DNA of 64,000 nt, taken from Anaerolineae bacterium. GTDB lineage: Bacteria > Chloroflexota > Anaerolineae > Aggregatilineales > Phototrophicaceae. Below are positions 41,303-49,700 of the stretch, piece after piece. The translations under genes and the position numbers were made by a program. Positions within the stretch are counted from its first letter, which is position 1; every line of letters begins with the position of its first letter. The notes below the pieces were generated by a model that was given only the letters and a program-made list of their open reading frames with translations, was not told the DNA's origin and did not search any database. Where the stretch lies: positions 1 to 64,000 of the forward strand of contig JAJDZV010000006.1 in assembly GCA_022824465.1 (NCBI GenBank), written 5' to 3'.

Positions 41303-42294
41303 TGCTTTGCCCGCTCCTGCTCCTGGATAAACTGCTCGACCTCATGCCAATAGGGCAGCGCCCGCGCGCAGCCATGCCTTCTCACCACCAGCGCGCCGCA
41401 GGCATTCGCGAACTGTGCCGCCCGCTGCCAGCCCCAGCCATTCGCCCAGCCGGCGATCAAACCGCTGGCGAAACCATCGCCCGCTCCAACCGTATTGACG
41501 ATTTCGACACTGAAGCCCGGCACATCAATTTGCCCTTCCTGCTGCAGTATCGAGGCGCCTCGCTCGCCTCGTTTCAGCGCCAAGACCGCATCGACGTCTG
41601 CGCAGTACGAGAGCAAACGCCGCCGCAGGCCCCGGCGATCGCCTGCCTTCTCGCCAGACATGACCGCCTCGGGCGTCGGGGAAAGCGCCGCCTCGAATTC
41701 TTCTTCTGTGCCGATGATGACATCGCAAAGCGGCAATACCCGCCGCAAGTTCAAGCCAAAAGCCAGGGGATGCGACCATTGATCCGGGCGCAGATCCAGG
41801 TCGATGAAAGTTGTCAGTCCCAGCTCGCGAGCCTGCTCCGCCAGGTACAAACTGACGTCGCGCGTCCCCCCGCGGCTGAAAGCTGTCCCTGAAAGCTGAA
41901 GCGCCCGCGCCTCACCCAGAGGCAGCCCCCGCGCTTCCTCGATCGTCAAATGAATATCGGCCGGATTCTCGCGATAAAACAGCAGCGGGAAGCGATCCGG
42001 CGGCTGCACGCCAACCACGGCCATGCCTGTTCGTCGACCCGCTTTCGTCAGGATGTGATCCGTAATCACGCCCTCATCCCTCAAATAGCGCCGGACGAAC
42101 TTGCCCACCTCGTCATCGCCGACAGCGGTGAACGCAAGCGCCTTCAGCCCCAGCCGGCTGGCGCCAATCGCGATGTTGACCGGGCTGCCGCCGACGCCAG
42201 TGTCGAATGCCGAAATGTCATGAAACTCGGCGCCGATATCGCGGGCGAACAAATCCATTGACACTCGCCCGACCGTGATCAGATCCGGCCTCAT
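41299..42294 (-). CDS. iolC: 5-dehydro-2-deoxygluconokinase (IolC-like PfkB kinase)
   Basis: 331-residue ribokinase/PfkB sugar kinase. It opens with the IolC-like ITVGRVSMDLFARDIGAEF, has GGSPVNIAIGASRLG in the substrate loop, and the catalytic GAGDGFASGLIAG near residue 285. IolC phosphorylates 5-dehydro-2-deoxygluconate, the product of IolB, which is encoded next to it. 2-keto-3-deoxygluconate kinase (KdgK) is a related possibility and would suit the uronate genes upstream, so the neighbourhood allows both readings. Start and stop each overlap neighbours by 4 nt. Confidence 0.85.
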   Translation of the reverse strand: MRPDLITVGRVSMDLFARDIGAEFHDISAFDTGVGGSPVNIAIGASRLGLKALAFTAVGDDEVGKFVRRYLRDEGVITDHILTKAGRRTGMAVVGVQPPDRFPLLFYRENPADIHLTIEEARGLPLGEARALQLSGTAFSRGGTRDVSLYLAEQARELGLTTFIDLDLRPDQWSHPLAFGLNLRRVLPLCDVIIGTEEEFEAALSPTPEAVMSGEKAGDRRGLRRRLLSYCADVDAVLALKRGERGASILQQEGQIDVPGFSVEIVNTVGAGDGFASGLIAGWANGWGWQRAAQFANACGALVVRRHGCARALPYWHEVEQFIQEQERAKQ

Positions 42295-43736
42295 GGCTCA
42301 ACCCGCCGCATCAATTCCAGCAGCGCGCCCGCTTCGATTTCCGCAAGCGCCTCGCTTACGCGCTCGATCAGTCCCGGCGTTTCCGTCAGATCTAGCTCCC
42401 AAAGCGCCGCATGGCTTAGCACGGTCCGAACAAGCGCCTCAGTTGATTCTTTTTCATCCCAGACCCGCTTGAACCAAGCCAGCGTCTCGGCATCATCATT
42501 CAGCGCGATCAGGTCGCCGCGATACAAGCGGATGAAACCGGCCAAGGCTATCGCCAACCGCGCCGGCAATTCACCCCGCGTCTCGATATAGCCCAGCAGC
42601 GACGGCAGGATCCGCTCCTTGACCTTCGCCGAGCTGTTCAGCGAAATGGTCTCGAGTCGATGATGAATCCGCGGATTGAGGAAGCGGTCGAAAACATCGC
42701 GCGCGAAGCTTTCCAATTCATCCCTCGGCGCCTCGCTCACTGAAGGGATCACTTCTTCAAAGATCAAGTCTTGAAGGAAGCGTCCCAGCGTCTCATGCTC
42801 CATCGCTTCCCGCACCGACTCAATCCCCAGAATGATCCCCAGCGGGACCATCGATGTGTGCGCGCCATTCAAAAGGCGCACCTTGATCGTCCGATAGGGC
42901 GCGGCATCAGCCACAATCTTGACATTCAGCGATGTCCGCGCTCGATCCACCGGGAACTCTTCCAGCAGACTCGGCGGCGCTTCAATAATCCAACTGTGAT
43001 AAATCTCCCCCGCCACCAGCAGCCGATCCTCATAACCCAACCGCGTGAATAGTCTTTCGGCTTCAGCTTCCGGGAAACCCGGGATGATGCGGTCGACCAG
43101 TGTATTGCAGAAGATATTATGCGCCAGAACCCAATCAGCGAAGCCAGGCGCCAGACGCCATAGCCCGGCATAATCGAGCATGATCTCGCGCAAGCGCGTC
43201 GCATTATCTTCAATCAGCTCGGTCGGGATGATTATGCAGCCTTTGTCCCGCGCGCCGCCAAAATGCTGATAGCGTTCGTAAAGGAAGCGCGTCAGTTTGG
43301 CGGGAAAAGCGCCTGGCGGTGTATCCGTCACACTGTCTTCGGCGGAATAAACAATGCCAGACTCGGTCGTATTGGAAAAGATGAAACGAATCTCCGGCTG
43401 CCGCGCCAAAGCCAAATAAGCGGCGAAGTCTTGATACGGGTAGACTGTTCGATTCACCGCGCTGATTAGCCGCGTCTGTTCGACGAACTGCCCGTCTTGC
43501 AGGCCGTGCAGATAAGTCGTAAACAAGCAATCCTGAGCCTCCAGCGCCTTATAGCTGCCGGGAGTCGCTTTCACCAGCGCGATGCCGCTGCCGAAGTCGG
43601 TCTCATCGTTGAGCGCGTCGACGACCCAGTCGACGAAGCCGCGCAAGAAGTTGCCGCCGCCGAACTGGACAATCCGCTCCGGATATCGTTGCGGATTTCC
43701 CGCCAATCTCCGTGTCAAGGCTTCCATTGCTGTCAC
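42291..43736 (-). CDS. uxaB: Tagaturonate/fructuronate reductase (UxaB-like)
   Basis: 481-residue mannitol-dehydrogenase-family enzyme that reduces tagaturonate (or fructuronate) to an aldonate with NADH. N-terminal Rossmann segment VQFGGGNFLRGFVDW, the middle block IFSNTTESGI, and the catalytic KVRLLNGAHTSMVPLG (Lys/Asn/His triad of long-chain polyol dehydrogenases). The length matches UxaB. GTG at 43736 overlaps the uxaC stop by 4 nt; ATG at 43727 is an alternative start. Product of UxaC is its expected substrate. UxuB (fructuronate) and UxaB cannot be fully separated without alignment. Confidence 0.88.
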   Translation of the reverse strand: MTAMEALTRRLAGNPQRYPERIVQFGGGNFLRGFVDWVVDALNDETDFGSGIALVKATPGSYKALEAQDCLFTTYLHGLQDGQFVEQTRLISAVNRTVYPYQDFAAYLALARQPEIRFIFSNTTESGIVYSAEDSVTDTPPGAFPAKLTRFLYERYQHFGGARDKGCIIIPTELIEDNATRLREIMLDYAGLWRLAPGFADWVLAHNIFCNTLVDRIIPGFPEAEAERLFTRLGYEDRLLVAGEIYHSWIIEAPPSLLEEFPVDRARTSLNVKIVADAAPYRTIKVRLLNGAHTSMVPLGIILGIESVREAMEHETLGRFLQDLIFEEVIPSVSEAPRDELESFARDVFDRFLNPRIHHRLETISLNSSAKVKERILPSLLGYIETRGELPARLAIALAGFIRLYRGDLIALNDDAETLAWFKRVWDEKESTEALVRTVLSHAALWELDLTETPGLIERVSEALAEIEAGALLELMRRVEP

Positions 43737-45136
43737 TTATCCAATCGATAGGTCTGCTTGGCCAAGTCATATGCCAGGGCGCGTATCATCTCATGCGCGT
43801 CTTCTTCATCGATGAAACCGCGGACAAGCTGCCCCGCCAGCCAATCGGCGCAGACCCGCCGCCAGACATCGTGCCGCGTCGGAATCGAGGGATAAGCGCG
43901 CGTATCGTCATTGAAACCGGCTAGATTATAGATGCCGGCCGTCTCAACTACCGCGTCCAGAAAGCGCGTCATGCCCAGCCAACTATCGAAAAACCACCAG
44001 GGCGGTCCCAAACGCAGCAGCGGATAGTGCCCCGCCAGCGGCGCCAATTCGCGGCTGTAAGTCGTCTCATCCAAATTGAACAGGATCAAGGTCATATCGC
44101 GCCGATTGCCGAAGCGATCCAGCAGCGGCTTGAGATTCTTGGTGAACTCGCTGCGAATAGGGATATCCGCTCCCATATCGCGTCCGTAATGCGCATAGAG
44201 CCAGGGGTTGTGGTCGCGCCAGGAGCCGATATGCAGCTGCATCACCAAGCCGTCTTCGCTGCTCATCCGCGCCATCTCGACCAACATGTGCCCGCGGAAA
44301 CGCGCCGCTTCTTTGTCTGTCGCCTGGCCCGCAAGCGCTCGCTGAAAAATCGCCTCGGCCTCGCTCGCGCTCAAGCATTCCGTATAAGCCGTCAGCGCCG
44401 CATGATCGGTCGCCGTCGCGCCCATCGCCTTGAAGTGTTCGCGCCGCCCCTCCAGCGCCCGAATATAGCTTGCATAATCAACGACCGCCGCGCCCGATTC
44501 CTCGCGCAACCGGTTGATATTCTCGCGCCAGCCATCACCGTCGATATTTACAATCGCATCGGGCCGAAAGGTCGGGATAATCCGCCCGCCCCAACCCGAG
44601 TCGCGAATCGCCTGATGCTGCGCCAGCCCGTCGGTGGCCGCATCGGTAGTCGCCAGCGCCTCGATATTGAAGCGCTCATATAGCCTGCGCGGACGAAAAG
44701 CATCGCCTTGAAGTTGCTCATCAATCGCATCGTATATGGCGTCGGCATTCTCGCGGTTCAGCTTCAACGATATGTCAAAGACATCAGCCAGCTCGTCGCG
44801 GAGCCAGATACCGGTCGGCGTCGCCCGAAACAGATGCCAGTTCTCGCAGACCAATCGCCAGATCTTTCGATGATCTCTCGTCCTACTCCCACCCGCTAGC
44901 GCTGGAATGCCAAGCGCTTCCAGCGATATCCCCTGCGAGTACAACATGCGGAAGATATAGTGATCGGGGATGATCAAGAGGTCGACCGGACTGCCAAACT
45001 GATAATCGGAATCGGCGAAGAGCCGCGGATCGACATGACCATGCGGGCAAATCAAGGGCAAGTCCTTTACGCTCGCGTAGAGTTCGCGCGCGGCCGCCCG
45101 CTGCGCCGGATCTGTTGAGAAATAGCGGTCTTGCAT
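43733..45136 (-). CDS. uxaC: Uronate isomerase (UxaC)
   Basis: 467-residue amidohydrolase-fold isomerase interconverting D-glucuronate/fructuronate and D-galacturonate/tagaturonate. N-terminal metal motif PHGHVDP (His32, His34), IPDHYIFRMLYSQGI, the mid-protein QLHIGSWRDHNP block and a C-terminal NLAGFNDDTRAYPSIPTRHD-type segment. The frame opens at 45304, but homology begins at the ATG at 45136. First gene of a four-gene operon whose genes overlap by 4 nt at every junction, so the gene products should be made in fixed ratio. Confidence 0.94.
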   Translation of the reverse strand: MQDRYFSTDPAQRAAARELYASVKDLPLICPHGHVDPRLFADSDYQFGSPVDLLIIPDHYIFRMLYSQGISLEALGIPALAGGSRTRDHRKIWRLVCENWHLFRATPTGIWLRDELADVFDISLKLNRENADAIYDAIDEQLQGDAFRPRRLYERFNIEALATTDAATDGLAQHQAIRDSGWGGRIIPTFRPDAIVNIDGDGWRENINRLREESGAAVVDYASYIRALEGRREHFKAMGATATDHAALTAYTECLSASEAEAIFQRALAGQATDKEAARFRGHMLVEMARMSSEDGLVMQLHIGSWRDHNPWLYAHYGRDMGADIPIRSEFTKNLKPLLDRFGNRRDMTLILFNLDETTYSRELAPLAGHYPLLRLGPPWWFFDSWLGMTRFLDAVVETAGIYNLAGFNDDTRAYPSIPTRHDVWRRVCADWLAGQLVRGFIDEEDAHEMIRALAYDLAKQTYRLDK

Positions 45137-45173
45137 GGGCGAATCTCGTCTAGCTGGTTGAATAAACGGCGCT

Positions 45174-45253
45174 ATTGTAACACTCCAATCGCGCTTGGAC
45201 AGGATTGGCGCTAACCCGAGAGGCTGATACCAAGCCGCTTCGCCTGGTATACT
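45174..45253. promoter_or_regulatory. Divergent promoter region, uxaC operon / aldo-keto reductase
   Basis: For the minus strand, TACAAT (45179-45174) lies 38 nt upstream of the uxaC start. For the plus strand, TGGTATACT with -10 TATACT (45248-45253) is an extended -10 about 37 nt upstream of the reductase ATG. No clear -35 for either. Confidence 0.45.
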
Positions 45254-45289
45254 GACCTCGTTCCACGCTCCATAGGGAGGATACAGCGC

Positions 45290-46285
45290 ATGCAGTACAG
45301 GCAACTCGGCAATACCAGCCTCATGGTCTCGCCCATCGCCGTCGGCTTCTGGGGCATCGTCGGCGGCGACTACTGGGGACCGCAGGACGAAGCGGACACT
45401 ATCAGCGCGGCCCGCGCCGCCCTGGACGCCGGCATCAACTTCTTTGATACCGCCGAAGGCTACGGAAACGGTTACTCCGAGGAGATGCTGGGGCGCGCCT
45501 TAAAGAGCCGCCGGAGCGAAGCCGTCATCGCCACCAAGGTCAGCCAGCAGCACCTGGCGCCGGCCGATATCCGCGCCGCCTGCGAGCGCAGTCTCCAACG
45601 CCTTCAGACCGACGTCATCGACCTCTATCAAATCCATTGGCCCAGCCGCGCCGTCCCCTTTGAAGACAGCATGACAACGTTGCTGGACTTGAAGCGCGAA
45701 GGCAAAATCCGCGTCATCGGCGTCAGCAACTTCGGGAAACTCGATATGCCTGATATGCTGCTGTGCGGCCGCTACGAGGCAAATCAACTGCCCTACAGCC
45801 TGCTCTGGCGCGCCATTGAGGTTGACATCCAGCCCCAATGCGTCGAACACAATATCAGCATCCTGCCCTACAGCCCGCTCAACCAGGCGCTGCTCACGGG
45901 CCGCTACCAGAACGCTGACGAGATGCCCTACCATCGCGCCCGCACCCGCCATTTCCGCCCCGACCGCCGCGATTCCCGCCATGGCACACCCGGATACGAA
46001 GACGAGACATTTGCCGCCCTTGCCGCAATCCGCGAAATCTGTGCCGATATCGGGCAAGCCATGGTACTGGTCGCCCTGGCCTGGCTGCTGCACAAACCAG
46101 CCGTGACCTCCGTCCTGGCCGGCGCGCGCAATGTGAAACAGGTCGAGAGCAATGCAGCCGCCGGGGAGCTCTCCCTGTCCGCCGAGACGATGAGGCGCCT
46201 TGACACCGTAACGGACGAACTCAAAGCCAAGCTCGGTCCCGACCCGGATATGTGGGGCACAGGCGAACGGTCGCGTTATCGCTGA
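45290..46285 (+). CDS. Aldo/keto reductase
   Basis: 331-residue NADPH-dependent reductase of the AKR superfamily. The catalytic residues are seen as FFDTAEGYGNG (Asp and Tyr), TKVSQQ (Lys) and YQIHWP (His), and the NADP-binding segment is SVLAGARNVKQVE near residue 275. GGGAGG lies 7-8 nt upstream of the ATG. Related to general-stress YhdN/Tas-type or L-glyceraldehyde reductases. The position opposite the uronate operon suggests reduction of sugar acids or aldehydes, but this is inference. Confidence 0.93.
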   Translation: MQYRQLGNTSLMVSPIAVGFWGIVGGDYWGPQDEADTISAARAALDAGINFFDTAEGYGNGYSEEMLGRALKSRRSEAVIATKVSQQHLAPADIRAACERSLQRLQTDVIDLYQIHWPSRAVPFEDSMTTLLDLKREGKIRVIGVSNFGKLDMPDMLLCGRYEANQLPYSLLWRAIEVDIQPQCVEHNISILPYSPLNQALLTGRYQNADEMPYHRARTRHFRPDRRDSRHGTPGYEDETFAALAAIREICADIGQAMVLVALAWLLHKPAVTSVLAGARNVKQVESNAAAGELSLSAETMRRLDTVTDELKAKLGPDPDMWGTGERSRYR

Positions 46286-46365
46286 TGCCGTTTCGCTGCA
46301 AGGGCGGCGACTTTCTGCTCCTTTCTGGCCGCCTTGAGGCATCGGCATTCACTGACTATTTGTGG

Positions 46366-46371
46366 TAAGAT
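46366..46371 (+). promoter_or_regulatory. Extended -10 box, predicted leaderless start
   Basis: TGGTAAGAT, with -10 TAAGAT at 46366-46371, lies just 6 nt before the ATG at 46378; no Shine-Dalgarno sequence. Confidence 0.45.
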
Positions 46372-46377
46372 AGGCGC

Positions 46378-46815
46378 ATGGAAGAACTATTGCAGAATAT
46401 CTCTCTGGATACGATTGTCACAGTCGGCGCTGCCGTTCTGCTATTCTTGCGGATTCACACCGGAATAGACGGAATCCGCAAGGAACTGAAAGGCGACATC
46501 GGCGATCTTCGCACGGAGTTGAAAGGCGACATCGGCAATCTTCGCACAGAGTTGAAAGACGACATCAGCAGTCTTCGCACGGAGTTGAAAGGCGACATTC
46601 TCCGCGTCGAAACGAAATCAGAATCGGCACACAAAGAAATCAACAATAAGTTGGCGAGTATGCAGACGGAGCAAGCTGCACAGGCTGAGCGCTTCAATAC
46701 AGTCTGGGAACGCTTTAACACCGTTGACGAACGCTTTAATCGCGTGGACGACCACTTGGACCGCCTTGATGAAAAGGTGGATGAGATTCGCCAGCGCCCG
46801 GTCGAACAACGCTAG
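46378..46815 (+). CDS. Membrane-anchored coiled-coil protein with 11-residue repeats
   Basis: 145 residues. N-terminal membrane helix at about 12-26 (TIVTVGAAVLLFLRI), then four consecutive 11-residue repeats at residues 37-80 built on LKGDIGDLRTE, L-K-x-D-I at each start. Hendecad spacing predicts a right-handed coiled coil. The remaining helix (AERFNTVWERFNTVDERFNRVDDHLDRLDEKVDEI) has 7-residue units. It resembles DUF1640-type or small Chloroflexota membrane proteins, but no function is known. A related smaller protein lies at 61834. Confidence 0.8.
   Translation: MEELLQNISLDTIVTVGAAVLLFLRIHTGIDGIRKELKGDIGDLRTELKGDIGNLRTELKDDISSLRTELKGDILRVETKSESAHKEINNKLASMQTEQAAQAERFNTVWERFNTVDERFNRVDDHLDRLDEKVDEIRQRPVEQR
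46486..46617 (+). repeat. Four 33-bp coding repeats (hendecads)
   Basis: Each 33-bp unit encodes one LKxDIxxLRTE repeat. The first three are nearly identical in protein, the fourth has diverged. The near-identical DNA suggests recent unit duplication. Confidence 0.8.
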
Positions 46816-46860
46816 CCCTCAGAGAGTCTGCCGGGCGACTTAGAGCGTCGCCAACGCGTT

Positions 46861-48174
46861 TCATCCTGGCTCACGACCGCTAACATCAAACAAATCCCCC
46901 ACATCCACCATCTCGCCCGTCTCTATAGACATATTCGCCGCGATACCCACAAGGATCGACGCGGCCCCGTCCATGAAACTCGCCGACCGCCCCAGCGGAT
47001 CTGGCGCCGGCGCCGGCGAAAAAATCTGCTCCAGCATCAGCGGATCAGCGCCGCCATGCCCGCCCTCAACTTTGGGTACTTCCACCTCATAGGCATCGCC
47101 GAACATCGGATAAGCGCGAATCTCCGTCCGCTTGAAGGCGCCTTTGCTAGCTGCCGCGGAGGCGCTGTCCGATTTCAGGTGCGTCACGTTCTCGGCCACA
47201 TCCATCTCGACCCTGCCGCGCGTCCCCGTCACCGCCACTCGCAAGCCTTCCCAAGGCGCATAAGCCACCAGGCAGTACGACAGCAGCGCCCCGTTTGCAT
47301 AACGCGCGGTGACCGTCATCGTATCTTCCGCCGTTGTCGGCTCGCCGAAGACATTGCGGTCGCGGATGTAACCGGTCTCTTCCTCCGCCGCCAGATACAA
47401 ACCCTTGTAAGCCTCCTTCTGGTCGAGGAAGAGCGCGAAGGGATCAGCCTTCGCCGCCGCCACGCCCGTATAGCGACTGTAGCTGTAATGCTCGCCGCGC
47501 GCCGCCGCATTCTCTGCCCCATAAAACATCAAATCGCCCAGGGCGAACACCTGCCGCGGGTAGGAATCGATCCACCAATTCACCAGGTCGAAGTGATGCG
47601 TCGCCTTGTGCACCAGCAAGCCACCGCTGTTCTCTTTCTCGCGATGCCAGCGCCGGAAGTAATCAGCGCCGTGACTTGTATCCAGCAGCCAGGAGAAATC
47701 CACCAGCAGCGGCCGCCCGACCGCGCCATCGGCGATCAGCTGGCGAAAGCGCGCATAAGCCGGCGCAAAGCGATAGTTGAAGGTCACGCGCAGGGACTTG
47801 CCGCTCAGCTTGACCGCCCTATCTATCTTCCGCAGCCGGTCCAGCGTGGTCGTCAGCGGCTTTTCGCTTATGACATCGCAGCCCAACTCCAGCGCCCGCG
47901 CGATGTAATGATGATGCCAGGCATCCACGGTCGTGACGATGACCGCGTCCGGCACAGCCTCGGCGATCATCCGGTCGAAGTCATCCGCGTGATAGGCGGG
48001 GACCTGCGGCAACCCGCGCTCCGCCAACTGCCGGTTGTACCAGGCCATGCGCGTCCTGCTCAGGTCGCAAAAGCCAACCAGCACCGCATGCTCGGCGTAT
48101 GTCGTCGTAATCGCGTCGACGAACATGCCCGCGCGCGACCCCGTCCCGACAATGGCGTAACGCTTTCTCTGCAT
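46861..48174 (-). CDS. Gfo/Idh/MocA-family oxidoreductase
   Basis: 437-residue NAD(P)-dependent sugar oxidoreductase. N-terminal Rossmann motif [11 protein letters not shown], the EKPLTT nucleotide/substrate loop with its lysine, and [14 protein letters not shown] in the C-terminal domain (catalytic His/Asp region). Members oxidise or reduce inositols, glucose, glucose-fructose pairs or rhizopines. Start among ATG 48180/48177/48174; 48174 has AAGGA at the best distance. Located near the uxa-iol operon but in its own unit, so inositol dehydrogenation (the missing IolG step) is possible, not proved. Confidence 0.92.
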   Translation of the reverse strand: MQRKRYAIVGTGSRAGMFVDAITTTYAEHAVLVGFCDLSRTRMAWYNRQLAERGLPQVPAYHADDFDRMIAEAVPDAVIVTTVDAWHHHYIARALELGCDVISEKPLTTTLDRLRKIDRAVKLSGKSLRVTFNYRFAPAYARFRQLIADGAVGRPLLVDFSWLLDTSHGADYFRRWHREKENSGGLLVHKATHHFDLVNWWIDSYPRQVFALGDLMFYGAENAAARGEHYSYSRYTGVAAAKADPFALFLDQKEAYKGLYLAAEEETGYIRDRNVFGEPTTAEDTMTVTARYANGALLSYCLVAYAPWEGLRVAVTGTRGRVEMDVAENVTHLKSDSASAAASKGAFKRTEIRAYPMFGDAYEVEVPKVEGGHGGADPLMLEQIFSPAPAPDPLGRSASFMDGAASILVGIAANMSIETGEMVDVGDLFDVSGREPG

Positions 48175-48282
48175 CATCATTCCTTCCCTCAAATCAAGTA
48201 AACGACAGGCGATTGTCTAGCCGACTCCGCCTGACGCGCATGACCCACTAATCATCAAGTACCATACAACAGGCGAATTGCA

Positions 48283-48306
48283 GGGGCGACTCTGTAAATC
48301 GCGCGA
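48283..48306. repeat. Dispersed GGGGCGACT palindrome copy (degenerate)
   Basis: GGGGCGACTCTGTAAATCGCGCG resembles the family, with the right arm altered. Lies in the 250-nt gap between the oxidoreductase and RidA genes. Confidence 0.45.
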
Positions 48307-48380
48307 AACCGCAAAACAGACCTAATGTCGGCACGCTACTTGGGACGCCAACAATGCCGATTCGCTGTGTCCTCGCTATA

Positions 48381-48398
48381 CTCTGTGCTCTCCGTGGC
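48381..48398 (-). repeat. CACAGAG-type dispersed repeat copy
   Basis: CTCTGTGCTCTCCGTGGC is the reverse complement of a GCCACGGAGAGCACAGAG unit. Copies in the other orientation are at 51383, 51423, 52313 and 57994. Confidence 0.6.
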
Positions 48399-48425
48399 AA
48401 AAGCAAAATCAAAGGAGCCTCAAAA

Positions 48426-48845
48426 ATGGCGCACCAACGCATTCTCCCCAAAACCAGCAAAGGCGGCAACATCTTCCCCGATATTGACTATCGCACCTGC
48501 AAGGCGGTTCGCGCCGGCAACATGGTCTTCGTCGAAGGCCAGACCGGCTTGACCATGGACAACTCGGCATTCGTCGGCGAAGGCGACCCGGCCGCCCAAG
48601 CCGACAACGCCATGAAAAACGTCAAGATCATCCTGGAAGCAGCCGGCGCCCGCATGGAAGACATCTGTAAAATCACCACTTACGTCACTGATGTCTCATA
48701 CCGCGATCTGGTCTACCCGGTGCTGGCAAAGCATATGCCCGATGTCTATCCCTGTTCCACCGGCGTCGTCGTCAAAGCGTTGGGCAAGCCCTATGCCGAT
48801 TTCGAGATTGATGTCTTCGCCGTCATTCCCGACGAGCGCGCCTAG
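48426..48845 (+). CDS. RidA family protein (Rid/YER057c/UK114)
   Basis: 139-residue deaminase-family protein that hydrolyses reactive enamine/imine intermediates. Features are GNMVFVEGQTG, the helix NAMKNVKIILEAAG, ITTYVTDVSYRDLVYPVLAKHMP and the final PYADFEIDVFAV block with the conserved acidic residue; the usual catalytic arginine position (RxxxE motif near residue 105) does not stand out by eye. AAAGGAG lies 8 nt upstream of the ATG. Convergent with the P-loop gene. Confidence 0.88.
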   Translation: MAHQRILPKTSKGGNIFPDIDYRTCKAVRAGNMVFVEGQTGLTMDNSAFVGEGDPAAQADNAMKNVKIILEAAGARMEDICKITTYVTDVSYRDLVYPVLAKHMPDVYPCSTGVVVKALGKPYADFEIDVFAVIPDERA

Positions 48846-48861
48846 TTAAGCAAGCGCTCGC

Positions 48862-49692
48862 TCAACTCTCGTACCAGGCTTTGGCATAGTCGAAGGGCAA
48901 TTCCGCTTCCAGCTTCGCCAGAATCGCGGCCGCTTGTTCCGGCGTCGCGCGAAGGTTTGTCAGCGCGTCCAAGCCCGCGTATACCGACTCGGATGTTGGC
49001 AGCTTATGCTGGATATTGGCTATAGAATAGTGGCGATTGGCTAGAAGGTGGCTATAAACTGACGCATAAACCGCCGGCGAATACGGCGCGTTCTCCCGCG
49101 ATTTGACCAGACCAAGCCGAAACGCTACCGTATGCAAATCCTGCCAGAGGGCCCGCAAGAGCTCCGGCGGCGCGTCCTGCGCTTCGTTCTCATGCCGTGG
49201 CGCCGCGATGGATCGCGCTCGCTTCGCCTCAATCGCCGCGCGCACTTCCACCGATGGCGCCGGCAGCACAAAGCGCGTCCGCTCGCTCCTCAATAGGGCT
49301 TCCGCCGCATCATCGGCTGGCCGGACGATCTCCATGAAGCGCCCGCCGATCAAAGGCGCTTCGCCGATGAGCATGTCTCCAACCGCGCCGACAGCCGCCT
49401 CCCACTCTGTGATGGCGCCCCGCGACCAAAGGCCGACCGCTTTGATCACCAGCGGATGCGTCGCGCCGTCGATCAAGGGATAGCGCGGCGTTTCAAATGG
49501 CTGGCGAGCGATATCCCATTGCAGCAGATGAACACGGCGTCCGGCTGCCTGCGCCTGCAGCGCCAGTTGTTGCAAGAGCAGGCTCTTGCCGACGCCGGGC
49601 AGACCAGCGAAGAAAACTAGATCGGCTCTTTCGACTAGCTCGGCGAACATCGCGTAAAGCGCCGAATCGCGCGGCAGGATACGGGCGGACAT
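48862..49692 (-). CDS. P-loop ATPase/kinase-like protein of unknown role
   Basis: 276 residues. A Walker A motif, GLPGVGKS (30-37), follows a hydrophobic strand VFFAG, so it binds a nucleotide. Candidate Walker B-like strands include HLLQWDIARQ and the RTRFVLPAP segment, but none is canonical. After residue 150 there are helices, and the end (LRATPEQAAAILAKLEAELPFDYAKAWYE) looks conserved. The fold could be a nucleotide kinase or a GTPase; nothing more specific is recognised. It starts 8 nt after the TPP enzyme stop and is probably co-transcribed with it. Confidence 0.75.
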   Translation of the reverse strand: MSARILPRDSALYAMFAELVERADLVFFAGLPGVGKSLLLQQLALQAQAAGRRVHLLQWDIARQPFETPRYPLIDGATHPLVIKAVGLWSRGAITEWEAAVGAVGDMLIGEAPLIGGRFMEIVRPADDAAEALLRSERTRFVLPAPSVEVRAAIEAKRARSIAAPRHENEAQDAPPELLRALWQDLHTVAFRLGLVKSRENAPYSPAVYASVYSHLLANRHYSIANIQHKLPTSESVYAGLDALTNLRATPEQAAAILAKLEAELPFDYAKAWYES

Positions 49693-49700
49693 GGCGCGGC

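Noticed and set aside
40291..41892. 533-codon plus-strand ORF over iolB/iolC
   Set aside because: Composition is Arg/Pro/Ser-rich noise, and the minus strand encodes two recognisable enzymes.
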